Assembly: GCA_041946685.1 (NCBI GenBank)
Contig: JBHGAV010000041.1
Span: 1 to 39,028 of the forward strand
DNA length: 39,028 nt
Direction of reading: 5' to 3'
DNA from: JBHGAV01 sp041946685
GTDB lineage: Bacteria; Acidobacteriota; Terriglobia; Bryobacterales; Bryobacteraceae
The translations under genes were made by a program, and so were the position numbers. Below are positions 7,931 to 14,981 of the stretch, piece by piece (within the stretch, counting starts at the first letter, position 1; every line of letters begins with the position of its first letter). Under the pieces are notes generated by a model. That model made no database searches, was not told the DNA's origin, and saw only the letters and a list, made by a program, of their open reading frames with translations.

Positions 7931-8776
7931 TCAGCGCATTTCGACGGTCTTGGCAAGTGCCTCGAAATCGGCCTTCAGCTTCTTGGAGTCGGCGGTCTCG
8001 GGAATCGATTTGAGGACATCCAGACCCTCGGTGCAGAACAGATGAAGCCGGTCCGACTTGTTCATCTTGCTGCGCGAAAACAGTTGCGCCTGATTATACA
8101 GTGCCGTCGTCATGGCCAGCGCGAAGACGTCGCGTGGGACCTTGGCGCCGCCTGCCTGGAACAGCGCGCGGCCTTTGGAAATATCCCCCGCCGCTCCGAC
8201 TGCGGCGGCCGCGCTTTCCGCGACGTAGAGGTTGATGAGCCGCTGTTCCAGAACCGGCATGGCTTCTTCGCCTGGCATTGAGCCGCCTTGGATCTTCTGC
8301 CTGAGCGGGGTCTCGGTAGAAGGCACGGTTGGGAAGGGGAAGTCCAGCAAGATCTCAGGGTCCTTCGACGTCTTTTTCCACATGATGAAGGTTTCGGCGA
8401 ACTCCAGCGCACGCGTTTCTGCCAAGGTGCGGTAGCTCGCCATGGTCTTCAGGAGAGGAAGCTGAGCGTCGGCGTTCGCCTTGGCCCCCTTCTCAAAGTC
8501 GTCGGCCAGCTCCATGTAGGCTTTCGCCAACCCGTTCGCGATGACCAGCCTCCAGGGCTGAGCGCGGAGGTTGAATTCGTTCTCCGACCGGATGACGCGT
8601 CTCAGGTGTTCGACGGTCTTGAGGTAGTCGCGTGTGACGTGTGTTTCTCTGGCCGCCTGCCAGTAGAAGGCCGGTGTTCCGGGTTTGGCTTTGTCGGCGC
8701 CGGTCGAGCAGGAAACTTGGATCAGCCAGAGAGAAAGAAGCGGGGCAAGAACGACAACTCGCCTTGAACAGAGCAT
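7931..8776 (-). CDS. putative lipoprotein, unknown function
   Basis: 281 residues. The N-terminus is a signal sequence ending in LIQVSC, so lipid modification at cysteine 23 is plausible although Q at -3 departs from the usual lipobox. The rest is alpha-helical with repeat-like helical pairs resembling TPR structure (for example DYLKTVEHLRRVIRSENEF and LVIANGLAKAYMELADDFEKG), but I could not assign a family. The ATG at 8776 has AGGAGA five to ten bases upstream, inside the loop of an inverted repeat whose arm contains the start codon. It follows the AAA+ gene in the same direction after a likely terminator and is convergent with the glycosyltransferase gene. Confidence 0.7.
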   Translation of the reverse strand: MLCSRRVVVLAPLLSLWLIQVSCSTGADKAKPGTPAFYWQAARETHVTRDYLKTVEHLRRVIRSENEFNLRAQPWRLVIANGLAKAYMELADDFEKGAKANADAQLPLLKTMASYRTLAETRALEFAETFIMWKKTSKDPEILLDFPFPTVPSTETPLRQKIQGGSMPGEEAMPVLEQRLINLYVAESAAAAVGAAGDISKGRALFQAGGAKVPRDVFALAMTTALYNQAQLFSRSKMNKSDRLHLFCTEGLDVLKSIPETADSKKLKADFEALAKTVEMR

Positions 8777-8796
8777 CGCTTTCTCCTAGCGATGCT
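8772..8796 (-). promoter_or_regulatory. inverted repeat enclosing ribosome site and start codon
   Basis: Perfect 8-bp arms, GCGATGCT at 8789-8796 and AGCATCGC at 8772-8779, flank a 9-base loop. In minus-strand RNA the loop reads TAGGAGAAA, containing the ribosome site, and the second arm contains the ATG of the lipoprotein gene. If the whole repeat is transcribed it would hide the start codon in a stem. Confidence 0.5.
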
Positions 8797-8822
8797 TTAA
8801 CACACCTTAACGTGTTATGCAA
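8794..8822 (-). promoter_or_regulatory. weak promoter with 20-bp dyad in its spacer
   Basis: TTGCAT (8822-8817) and TAAAGC (8799-8794) are 17 bases apart. Almost filling the spacer is a dyad, TAACAC (8798-8803) and GTGTTA (8812-8817), with an 8-base centre. The -10 match is poor. An operator within a promoter spacer is the simplest reading. Confidence 0.35.
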
Positions 8823-8824
8823 GG

Positions 8825-8851
8825 AAAAAGTAGGTCTGCCGCCCGGCCTAC
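8825..8851 (-). terminator. intrinsic terminator of the AAA+ gene
   Basis: On the minus strand GTAGG (8851-8847) pairs with CCTAC (8834-8830) across 12 bases and runs directly into five T residues (8829-8825). The TAG stop codon of the AAA+ gene (8850-8848) lies in the first arm. Confidence 0.55.
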
Positions 8852-10041
8852 GCTCTCCGGGAAGAACGGGCCGATCCCGCGCGCGCCAACTCGACGGCCA
8901 CGCCGCTGGCTGCGGCCGCCGGCGCCGTAAGCGAAGCTCCGGACATCTCAACCATGGCCTGGATTGCCATTCCTTCCGCCGCTTTTCGGAAAGTGAGCGC
9001 ACCCCGGGCGGAGTCGAGGTCGATCTCGACCAAATCCCCGGTGCGCAACTGCTCGGTTGCAAGCAGGTTGGAGAGCGGTTGCACCACCAGCCGTTCGATC
9101 GCCCGCCTCAGATGCCTGGCGCCGTACTTGACGTCGGTACCCTGTTGGAGGAGGTGCTCCTCGGCTGCGGGCGTTGCTGTGAAAACAAAGTAGTTCGGGC
9201 CGGCCGAGTCGAAGATTCGCTGCTGGAGCAAGTGCAGTTCGATGCCGAGGATCCTGCGCAGCTCCGCCTGGCCCAGCGGCCGGAACACGACGACCTTGTC
9301 CAGCCGGTTCATGAACTCGGGCGTGAACCGGCGGCGTGCCGCCTCCACGCCGGCGCGCGTTACTTTCCCGGTGAGGTCTTCACCGAGGAGGCCGGCCTCC
9401 AACTGGCGGCCCATTTCCGAGGCTGCGAATCCCAAGTTGGGTCTCAAAATGGAACTCATCTCGCTGGCGCCAAGGTTGCTCGTCAGGAAAACGATCGTTC
9501 GCGAGAAGTCTACCCGCCGGTTGTCTCCCAGAGTCAGAGTAGCCTTGTCCAGGATCCCGAGCAGCAGATTCCACAGGGCGTCGCTGGCCTTCTCGATCTC
9601 ATCGAAAAGGACGAAACTCAGCTTCACCTTGTCGGTGCAGTATTGGCCGAGAACCTCCTGGCTGAGCAGGGGATGAGTCTCGCGGTGCCCGAGGTACCCG
9701 GGAGGAGAACCGATCAGCTTGGCGATCTCGTGGCTGTGTTGAAACTCGGCGCAGTCAATCTTGACCACGGCGCGGGCGCTGCCCAGCAGGCTCTCAGCCG
9801 TCGCTTCCACGATGCGCGTCTTCCCGGATCCGGTCGGCCCGAGGAAGAGGAAGCTGCCCACCGGCCTTTCCGGGCTGTTCATACCCGCGAGGTACATCTG
9901 GTAGAGGTTGACGATCTGTTGGATCGCCTCGTCCTGGCCTACGATGAGCCTTCGCAGATTGCGATCGAGAGCTTCCGCCTCCCGGCCTGTCTTCGTCGCG
10001 TCTAACGGAACATTGACCCGAACCATTCTCCGCACCCCCAT
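8848..10041 (-). CDS. stand-alone ClpA/B/C-type AAA+ ATPase (single ring)
   Basis: 397 residues from the ATG at 10041 (a GTG at 10035, five bases after GGGAG, is an equally likely start). The protein is one AAA+ module of the type that forms the second ring of ClpA/B/C, followed by the small Clp C-terminal domain. Visible are Walker A GPTGSGKT (68-75), substrate pore loop GYLG (115-118), Walker B VLFDEIE (144-150), arginine finger in FMNRLD (R246) and sensor 2 YGARHLRR (306-313). It has no N-domain, first AAA ring or zinc domain. At the position where ClpA/ClpC carry the ClpP-binding tripeptide it has LGF (203-205), as the ClpC at the right end of the window does. An unfoldase that may dock ClpP is inferred. 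It lies 163 bases downstream of the sigma-factor operon, same strand. Confidence 0.85.
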   Translation of the reverse strand: MGVRRMVRVNVPLDATKTGREAEALDRNLRRLIVGQDEAIQQIVNLYQMYLAGMNSPERPVGSFLFLGPTGSGKTRIVEATAESLLGSARAVVKIDCAEFQHSHEIAKLIGSPPGYLGHRETHPLLSQEVLGQYCTDKVKLSFVLFDEIEKASDALWNLLLGILDKATLTLGDNRRVDFSRTIVFLTSNLGASEMSSILRPNLGFAASEMGRQLEAGLLGEDLTGKVTRAGVEAARRRFTPEFMNRLDKVVVFRPLGQAELRRILGIELHLLQQRIFDSAGPNYFVFTATPAAEEHLLQQGTDVKYGARHLRRAIERLVVQPLSNLLATEQLRTGDLVEIDLDSARGALTFRKAAEGMAIQAMVEMSGASLTAPAAAASGVAVELARAGSARSSRRA

Positions 10042-10204
10042 CTCCCAATTGGCTTCCAGCAATCCGAGTGCCAGTTGCCCCCCCCAGCTACATATAGGAT
10101 GTGGAGAGTACTGCCGGGGATGCTCTTTGCGGGCGTTGACGTGCTGCTGGGGGCGGGGAATCTGACTTCCGTGAAGAGGGTGTGGCTGCGATCGCTGGAG
10201 GGCG

Positions 10205-10636
10205 TCAGGGCCCGCGTCTGCGGCCAAACTCGCGGTCCCGTTTCATCTGCTCTTCCCTCTCCCTCAGCATCTTCTCGTATTCGCTGAGCTGCGACGGGTT
10301 GAGCATCGCGCGGATCTGGGCCACCTGGTCCTCTTGTAGCAACCTCATCTCCGCGTCGTTGCGCTTCTTGGCCTCCCAGAACTTCCGCCCTGTCGCCTCC
10401 ATGATTGCTTCCAGCTTCTTGACCTGATCGTCGCGGAGATCAAGCCGGGAACGCATCTCCGAGAGGTACCGTTCGCGGAACCTCCGTCCCTTCTCGGGCG
10501 GCGGGGGCGGCAACTTCCGGACCATCGGGTCTTCGCTGCGCGTCAGGTACAGCCGGTATGCCAGACCTCCCACCAACGAACCGCTGGCAAAAACCAGCAG
10601 CACCTGAAGAGCGACGCTGAGCTGCCGCAGTGTCAC
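10205..10636 (-). CDS. Spy/CpxP-like membrane-anchored periplasmic protein
   Basis: 143 residues: a single membrane helix at residues 7-28, then a periplasmic helical domain rich in charged residues. The pair of segments LDLRDDQVKKLEAIM and LNPSQLSEYEKML corresponds to the paired LTxxQ-type motifs of the Spy/CpxP/ZraP group, which act as envelope chaperones or stress-sensor modulators; a proline-rich linker (PPPPPE) separates the helix from the domain. The start is GTG at 10636, two bases after the stop of the anti-sigma candidate. Its place in a sigma/anti-sigma operon supports an envelope-stress role, with this protein as the likely sensor arm or a regulated effector. Confidence 0.75.
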   Translation of the reverse strand: MTLRQLSVALQVLLVFASGSLVGGLAYRLYLTRSEDPMVRKLPPPPPEKGRRFRERYLSEMRSRLDLRDDQVKKLEAIMEATGRKFWEAKKRNDAEMRLLQEDQVAQIRAMLNPSQLSEYEKMLREREEQMKRDREFGRRRGP

Positions 10637-10638
10637 CG

Positions 10639-10995
10639 TTAACTGCCGCCTCCGTCTTCAACCCAGAGAGCTTCCAGATACGTAGGACTCTGTTCGGCAC
10701 TCTCCTCCTGGAGTGCCTCGATGTATGTCTGCGTATAGAAAAGCGACCGGCTCGGCAAATAGACCTGCAGCAAGCCGAGAAGAAGACAGAGGGCGGCCGC
10801 CGCCGTGACCATTGCCCGCGTCCAGCGTCCAAAGCTGTAGGACGCCGCACGGCGCGCTTCGATTTGCTGCCAGAGTCGCGGCATGAAATCGGGGCTCGCC
10901 TCTGGAGTAGGCGAGGCCTCGCGGTACGCCGCGAACAGGGCGTCCAGTGTCCTGTCGAGCTCGTCCCCACGATTGCCTGGCGTCACGCTACCCAT
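10639..10995 (-). CDS. membrane anti-sigma factor candidate
   Basis: 118 residues from the ATG at 10995, nine bases after GAGAGG; a GTG two codons earlier is an alternative. The cytoplasmic N-terminal part (about 1-58) is helical and contains DFMPRLWQQIEARR; residues 60-80 form one membrane helix, leaving about 38 residues outside. Size, topology and position directly after an ECF sigma gene are those of an anti-sigma factor. The HxxxCxxC zinc motif of the ZAS family is absent, so if it is an anti-sigma factor it is of the zinc-free type. Identification rests mainly on context. Confidence 0.62.
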   Translation of the reverse strand: MGSVTPGNRGDELDRTLDALFAAYREASPTPEASPDFMPRLWQQIEARRAASYSFGRWTRAMVTAAAALCLLLGLLQVYLPSRSLFYTQTYIEALQEESAEQSPTYLEALWVEDGGGS

Positions 10996-11001
10996 GACCA
11001 C

Positions 11002-11592
11002 TTACCTCTCGCTGCTTCCTCTTGCGGCGCGGTCGCGTTGCGTCGCAAGCGCCTTCAATACCCTTTGCCTCGCTCTGAAGAGCCTTACCTTCAGCGCGTT
11101 CTCCTTGACATGATAAACCGACTGAAGCTCTTTCAAGGAGAGCCCCTCAACTTCCTTCAGGATGAGAAGCGCCCGGTCCGCCTCCGAGACGGAAGCCAGC
11201 AGCCCCTGCACGAACTCGCGCACCTTGGCTTTCTCGGTCTCATCCTGCTGCCTTGCGCCCCCCGCGGCCGCGTCCGCCATCATGACCACCTGCTCGGGAA
11301 GGTCCGCCATCCTCATCTCGCCGCGCCGCCGCTGCTTCCGCAGATAATCGTACGCGGCGTTCACCGTCAGCCGGTAGAGCCACGGATCGAAAACATCCGG
11401 CGTCCGAAGCTGATCCAGGGAGAGATACAGCCGGAGAAACACCTGTTGCCCGACGTCCTCCACGTCCTCCCGGCGCCCGATCAGTCTGGCGATCGTCCCG
11501 AGGACCCGCCTTCGGGTGGCCAGGACGATCTGGTTGAACGCCGTGTCGTCTCCGCCCCTCGCGCGCTCAACCAGTTCTGCGTCAACCAACAT
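11002..11592 (-). CDS. ECF RNA polymerase sigma factor
   Basis: 196 residues from the ATG at 11592 (MLVDAELVERARGGDD), the normal length for the family; the open frame runs 67 codons further upstream without similarity. Region 2 spans about 18-88, including the core-binding segment DVEDVGQQVFLRLY and the -10-reading part WLYRLTVNAAYDYLRK. Region 4 spans about 125-182 with LLILKEVEGLSLKELQSVY and the recognition helix before VRLFRARQRVLK. The ribosome site is weak. The stop is followed at once by the anti-sigma start, then the Spy-like gene, giving a three-gene operon. The regulon is unknown; the neighbours suggest envelope or protein-folding stress. Confidence 0.9.
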   Translation of the reverse strand: MLVDAELVERARGGDDTAFNQIVLATRRRVLGTIARLIGRREDVEDVGQQVFLRLYLSLDQLRTPDVFDPWLYRLTVNAAYDYLRKQRRRGEMRMADLPEQVVMMADAAAGGARQQDETEKAKVREFVQGLLASVSEADRALLILKEVEGLSLKELQSVYHVKENALKVRLFRARQRVLKALATQRDRAARGSSER

Positions 11593-11827
11593 GCCGTGCC
11601 TGCCTGGCTGGCGCTCGGGAGGAACTTGCGGTGTGGCCTCAGCGACCTGGCAGGAGCACTCCGGGATAGTCTCCGCGAGAGCCAATCCTGATCCTAGCGT
11701 CATCTCCAGTGCGCTGGCAGCCACCCGCACTCCCTCAATTTCAGAGGCGCAGCGGCAGATTACAAGGTTACAACCTGCTGAAGCGAAAGGCAAAAGCGGG
11801 GGGCGCGGTTCGCCGGCCCAGTCGGGT
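11593..11827. promoter_or_regulatory. divergent intergenic region with palindrome and direct repeat
   Basis: This gap between the sigma-factor start and the DUF1844 gene holds a perfect 12-base palindrome, AGGTTACAACCT (11765-11776), overlapping a tandem pair GATTACAA/GGTTACAA (11758-11773). On the minus strand TTGTAA and TGAAAT with a 16-base spacer could be a promoter for the sigma operon with a long leader. No ECF-type GGAAC motif was found. Confidence 0.35.
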
Positions 11828-11833
11828 TAGAAT
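11828..11833 (+). promoter_or_regulatory. -10-like box close to DUF1844 start
   Basis: TAGAAT ends 10 bases before the ATG at 11844, so the transcript would have a leader of about four bases. No -35 hexamer and no Shine-Dalgarno sequence are visible. Confidence 0.4.
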
Positions 11834-11843
11834 AGAAACAGCC

Positions 11844-12167
11844 ATGAGCGAACCAGCAAGTGCTGCGGCCGGCCAGCCTAGAGAACAGGCGTCTCCGCCG
11901 CCGGCAACCTTCGGTTTCCTGGTCTTCTCCCTGAGGACTCAGGCGGAGCTTCACCTCGGCCTCCTCCACTTCGGCGAAGAGACCGAGAAGCCGGAGCCTG
12001 ACCTGGGAGCTGCCCGCCACTCCATCGACCTGCTGGCCATGCTCCAGGAGAAGACCAGGGGCAACCTCACGCTCGAAGAACAGCGGCTGATCGATAACTC
12101 ATTGACGGAACTGCGCTTTCGATTCGTCCAGGCGGCCGAGGAGAAGAGCCGGTCCGGGCAGTCCTAG
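11844..12167 (+). CDS. DUF1844 domain protein
   Basis: 107 residues. After a disordered N-terminal 25 residues rich in S, A, P and Q, the DUF1844 domain runs from FGFLVFSLRTQAELHLGLL to the helical LIDNSLTELRFRFV near residue 97. The family occurs in Acidobacteria and some proteobacteria-like groups and has no established function; the middle helix contains LDLGAARHSIDLLAMLQEK-like sequence suggesting a small helical bundle. Its TAG stop is immediately followed by the ATG of the metallo-hydrolase gene, so the two are translationally adjacent and form an operon with ribF. Confidence 0.85.
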   Translation: MSEPASAAAGQPREQASPPPATFGFLVFSLRTQAELHLGLLHFGEETEKPEPDLGAARHSIDLLAMLQEKTRGNLTLEEQRLIDNSLTELRFRFVQAAEEKSRSGQS

Positions 12168-12962
12168 ATGTTGCCTCCGGATCAACCCCTGCGGATCACC
12201 GTGCTCGGCTCCGGCACCAGCGTGGGCATTCCCATGGTCGGATGCCGCTGCCCGGTGTGTCTCTCCAGCGACCCTCGAGACAGTCGGAGCCGCCCCTCCG
12301 TCCTGCTCCAGTACGCGGGACGAAACGTCGTGATTGACACGACCCCGGACTTTCGCGTCCAGGCTCTGCGCGCAGGAATCGACCACCTGGACGCGGTCCT
12401 GTTCACCCATGCGCATGCCGATCATATCCTTGGCCTCGACGATGTCCGGCCTCTCAATCTGGTTCCCAATAGATCAATTCCGATCTTCGGTTCACCCGAA
12501 ACCATTGCCGCCGTCAAGCGATGTTTCGCCTACATCTTCGATGGGACCGAGAAGGAATCCTGGATCCCCCGCCTCGAGGTTATTACGCTCGATGGCTCCC
12601 CGTTCGACCTGTTCGGTCTTCGGATTACGCCGATTCCGGTGCTCCACGGAAAGGCCATGATCTTCGGATTCCGCTTCGGCGACGCCGCCTACCTGACCGA
12701 CCATAGCGACATTCCCGCCGAGTCCATGCAGATGCTGCGTGGCCTGGACGTGCTCTTCCTGGATGCCCTGCGGCACAAGCCTCATCCCACCCACTCTACG
12801 ATCGAGCGCGCTCTCGGCCATGTAAGGGACCTTTCGCCCGCTCGGGCATACTTCACCCACATTTGCCACGACTTGCCGCACGAGGCCACCCAGGCCGCCC
12901 TTCCGTCCAACGTCCGGCTGGCGTACGACACGCTCGAAATCACCGTTGGGGGGGATCGCTGA
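12168..12962 (+). CDS. PhnP-like metallo-beta-lactamase-fold phosphodiesterase
   Basis: 264 residues of the metallo-beta-lactamase fold. The first zinc motif is HAHADH (81-86) in FTHAHADHILGLDD; further ligands are in VLHGKAMIFGF, YLTDHSD (bridging aspartate) and the histidines of YFTHICHDLPHE. An N-terminal CRCPVC (residues 26-31) matches the structural-zinc cysteines of PhnP, a cyclic ribose-phosphate phosphodiesterase of phosphonate degradation. No other phn catabolic genes are present, so a broader role in cyclic phosphodiester hydrolysis is more likely than C-P lyase. It abuts the DUF1844 stop and the ribF start without a gap on either side. Confidence 0.85.
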   Translation: MLPPDQPLRITVLGSGTSVGIPMVGCRCPVCLSSDPRDSRSRPSVLLQYAGRNVVIDTTPDFRVQALRAGIDHLDAVLFTHAHADHILGLDDVRPLNLVPNRSIPIFGSPETIAAVKRCFAYIFDGTEKESWIPRLEVITLDGSPFDLFGLRITPIPVLHGKAMIFGFRFGDAAYLTDHSDIPAESMQMLRGLDVLFLDALRHKPHPTHSTIERALGHVRDLSPARAYFTHICHDLPHEATQAALPSNVRLAYDTLEITVGGDR

Positions 12963-13958
12963 ATGCCTCCCGGCCTCCGCATATTCCGCAGCCTGGAGGA
13001 AGCCCGCGGGCAATTCGGACCGTGCGTGCTCAGCATCGGCAATTTTGACGGTGTTCATGCCGGGCACCGGCGAATTCTTCGAAGGGTTGTGGAACTGGCG
13101 AATCGGCGGGGGTGGACGCCCTCGGTGCTGACTTTCGACCCCCATCCCGCCAGAATCGTGGCTCCGCGCCGCGCCCCGCGTCTTCTCACCACGCCGGACG
13201 AGCGCGCCGCGCTCATGGCCGTAGAGGGCATCCGTCAGGTGCTGATCTTGCCTTTCACGCAGCAGGTGGCCCACATGTCGCCGGAGGAGTTCGCCCGCAC
13301 GGTGCTGCAGGATGCGCTCTCGGTCCGTGCCGTCTTGGTCGGTTCGAATTTCCGGTTCGGGCGCCGTCACTCGGGCGACACGGAGCGGCTGGCCCAGCTC
13401 GGGCAAGTGTACGGCTTCCTGGTCGAGGTGATCCCTGCCGTCGAGCTTCGCCGCCGCCAGATCAGCAGCAGCGTGGTCCGCCGCCTGATCGAATCGGGAG
13501 ACGTTGCGACGGCGGCGCGCCTTCTGACCCGCCCCCACTCTTTAGAGGGCATGGTGGTTTCCGGCCAGGGTATTGGCTCATCTCAGACGGTCCCGACTCT
13601 CAACCTGAAGACTCCGGCCGAGGTGTTGCCGGCGTCGGGAGTCTACATAACCCGCACGCGGGAGATGGCGGGGGGGCGCATGTGGTCCTCCGTGACCAAC
13701 GTCGGCGTCAGGCCGACCTTCGGAGGCGAGGGCCTCACGGTGGAGACGTTCCTGCTCGACCCGCTTGAGGGGGAGACTCCCAAGAGCATCCGTGTCGAGT
13801 TTTGGAAGCGCCTCAGGGGGGAGCGCAAGTTCCCGAGCGCGGAGGCCCTGAAGGTCCAGATACTCCGCGATGCCGGCCGGGCACGCCGCTTCCATCGCCT
13901 CGCAGGCCGGCTTGGTTGCTATACTCAGAGAGAACCGCAGATTTCGCAGCACTTTTAA
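12963..13958 (+). CDS. ribF: bifunctional riboflavin kinase / FAD synthetase
   Basis: 331 residues. The N-terminal FAD-synthetase (nucleotidyl transferase) domain starts with SIGNFDGVHAGHRRIL, which holds the nucleotide-binding GNFDGVHxGH motif (H32, H35), and includes TFDPHP and VLVGSNFRFG. The C-terminal riboflavin kinase domain has the magnesium/ATP loop near VPTLNL, then ASGVYITR and NVGVRPTFGGE. It makes FMN and FAD in the cytoplasm. The ATG follows the previous stop directly, so it is co-translated with the PhnP-like gene. The last few codons overlap an extended -10 promoter for the aldolase gene. No FMN riboswitch is seen upstream. Confidence 0.95.
   Translation: MPPGLRIFRSLEEARGQFGPCVLSIGNFDGVHAGHRRILRRVVELANRRGWTPSVLTFDPHPARIVAPRRAPRLLTTPDERAALMAVEGIRQVLILPFTQQVAHMSPEEFARTVLQDALSVRAVLVGSNFRFGRRHSGDTERLAQLGQVYGFLVEVIPAVELRRRQISSSVVRRLIESGDVATAARLLTRPHSLEGMVVSGQGIGSSQTVPTLNLKTPAEVLPASGVYITRTREMAGGRMWSSVTNVGVRPTFGGEGLTVETFLLDPLEGETPKSIRVEFWKRLRGERKFPSAEALKVQILRDAGRARRFHRLAGRLGCYTQREPQISQHF
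13917..13925 (+). promoter_or_regulatory. extended -10 promoter for aldolase gene
   Basis: TGCTATACT inside the 3' end of ribF fits an extended -10 element (TGn plus TATACT). Transcription would begin near 13932, leaving a leader of about 39 bases that contains the strong ribosome site AAGGAGAGG. No good -35 is seen. Confidence 0.42.
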
Positions 13959-13970
13959 GGAGAGGTCTTC

Positions 13971-14981
13971 ATGCCGCTGGTATCGATGCGTCAACTTCTG
14001 GACGAGGCCGCCAAGGGTGGTTATGGCGTTGGCGCCTTTAATGTCAACAACATGGAGCAGATCCAGGCAATCATGGAAGCTGCCCGGGAGACCAAGTCGC
14101 CGGTCATCATTCAAGCCAGCCGGGGCGCCCGTTCATATTCGCAGGATCGCTTCCTCTATCACCTGATGATTGCCGCCACTGAGCTCTATCCCGAGATCCC
14201 GGTGGCCATGCACCTGGATCATGGCAACAGCGTGGCCACCTGCAAGTCCGCCATTGAGCAGGGCTTCACGAGTGTCATGATGGACGGCTCGCTGATGGAG
14301 GACGGCAAGACCCCCTCGAGCTTCGAATACAACGTCAAGGTCACCCGCGAGGTTGTCGAGATGGCGCATGCCAAGGGCATCACTGTGGAGGGGGAGATTG
14401 GGACGTTGGGCGGCATCGAAGACGGTCACGGCGCGGGCGGCAGCGGATTGGAGCACCTGACAGACCCTGATCAGGCCGCCGAATTCGTGAAGCTCACGGG
14501 CCTGGATGCGCTAGCCATCGCTATCGGCACCAGCCACGGCGCTTACAAGTTCACCAGCAAGCCCACGGGCGAGACGCTGAAGATGGACCGCCTGATCGAG
14601 ATCCACAAGAAGCTGCCCGGCGTGCACCTGGTCATGCACGGCTCCTCCAGCGTCCCCAAGGAGTTGCAGGACATCATCAACCAGTACGGCGGGAAGCTCA
14701 AGCCGACTTGGGGCGTTCCGGTCGAAGAGATCCAGCTCGGGATCAAGAACGGTGTCCGCAAGGTCAATGTGGACACCGACAACCGCCTGGCCATGACTGG
14801 TGCGGTGCGCAAGGTGCTTGCCGAGCAGCCCGAGAAATTCGATCCCCGCGACTACATGAAACCAGCGCGCGAAGCCATGAAGAAGGTGGTCGCCCAGCGC
14901 ATGGTGCAATTCGGCCAGGCCGGCCACGCCGGCGATTACCAGCCTCTCCCGCTCAGCGAGATGGCGAAGATGTACAGGTAG
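13971..14981 (+). CDS. fba: class II fructose-bisphosphate aldolase
   Basis: 336 residues, the normal length of a zinc-dependent class II aldolase that interconverts fructose 1,6-bisphosphate with glyceraldehyde 3-phosphate and dihydroxyacetone phosphate. Visible landmarks are GVGAFNVNNMEQ at the N-terminus, the zinc histidine in AMHLDHG, EGEIGTLGGIEDG, a second zinc histidine in GTSHGAYKF, the phosphate loop MHGSSSVP, and KVNVDTDNRLA with the catalytic NVDTD segment. The ATG has AAGGAGAGG six bases upstream. It follows ribF by 12 bases but probably also has its own promoter. The stop codon lies within a bidirectional terminator-like palindrome. Confidence 0.95.
   Translation: MPLVSMRQLLDEAAKGGYGVGAFNVNNMEQIQAIMEAARETKSPVIIQASRGARSYSQDRFLYHLMIAATELYPEIPVAMHLDHGNSVATCKSAIEQGFTSVMMDGSLMEDGKTPSSFEYNVKVTREVVEMAHAKGITVEGEIGTLGGIEDGHGAGGSGLEHLTDPDQAAEFVKLTGLDALAIAIGTSHGAYKFTSKPTGETLKMDRLIEIHKKLPGVHLVMHGSSSVPKELQDIINQYGGKLKPTWGVPVEEIQLGIKNGVRKVNVDTDNRLAMTGAVRKVLAEQPEKFDPRDYMKPAREAMKKVVAQRMVQFGQAGHAGDYQPLPLSEMAKMYR

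Noticed and set aside
10075..10088. run of eight C residues in the gap upstream of the AAA+ gene
   Set aside because: Considered as a phase-variation tract, but it lies more than 30 bases from the start, outside any obvious promoter, and is short.
11593..11793. 67-codon N-terminal extension of the sigma factor
   Set aside because: ECF factors of this class begin just before region 2, and the extension covers the likely regulatory region.
12492..13538. 348-codon minus-strand frame opposite the PhnP-like and ribF genes
   Set aside because: It spans two well-identified genes on the plus strand and has no domain.
12168..13958. FMN riboswitch ahead of ribF
   Set aside because: ribF starts directly at the stop of the previous gene with no untranslated leader, and no RFN-like fold was seen upstream of the operon.
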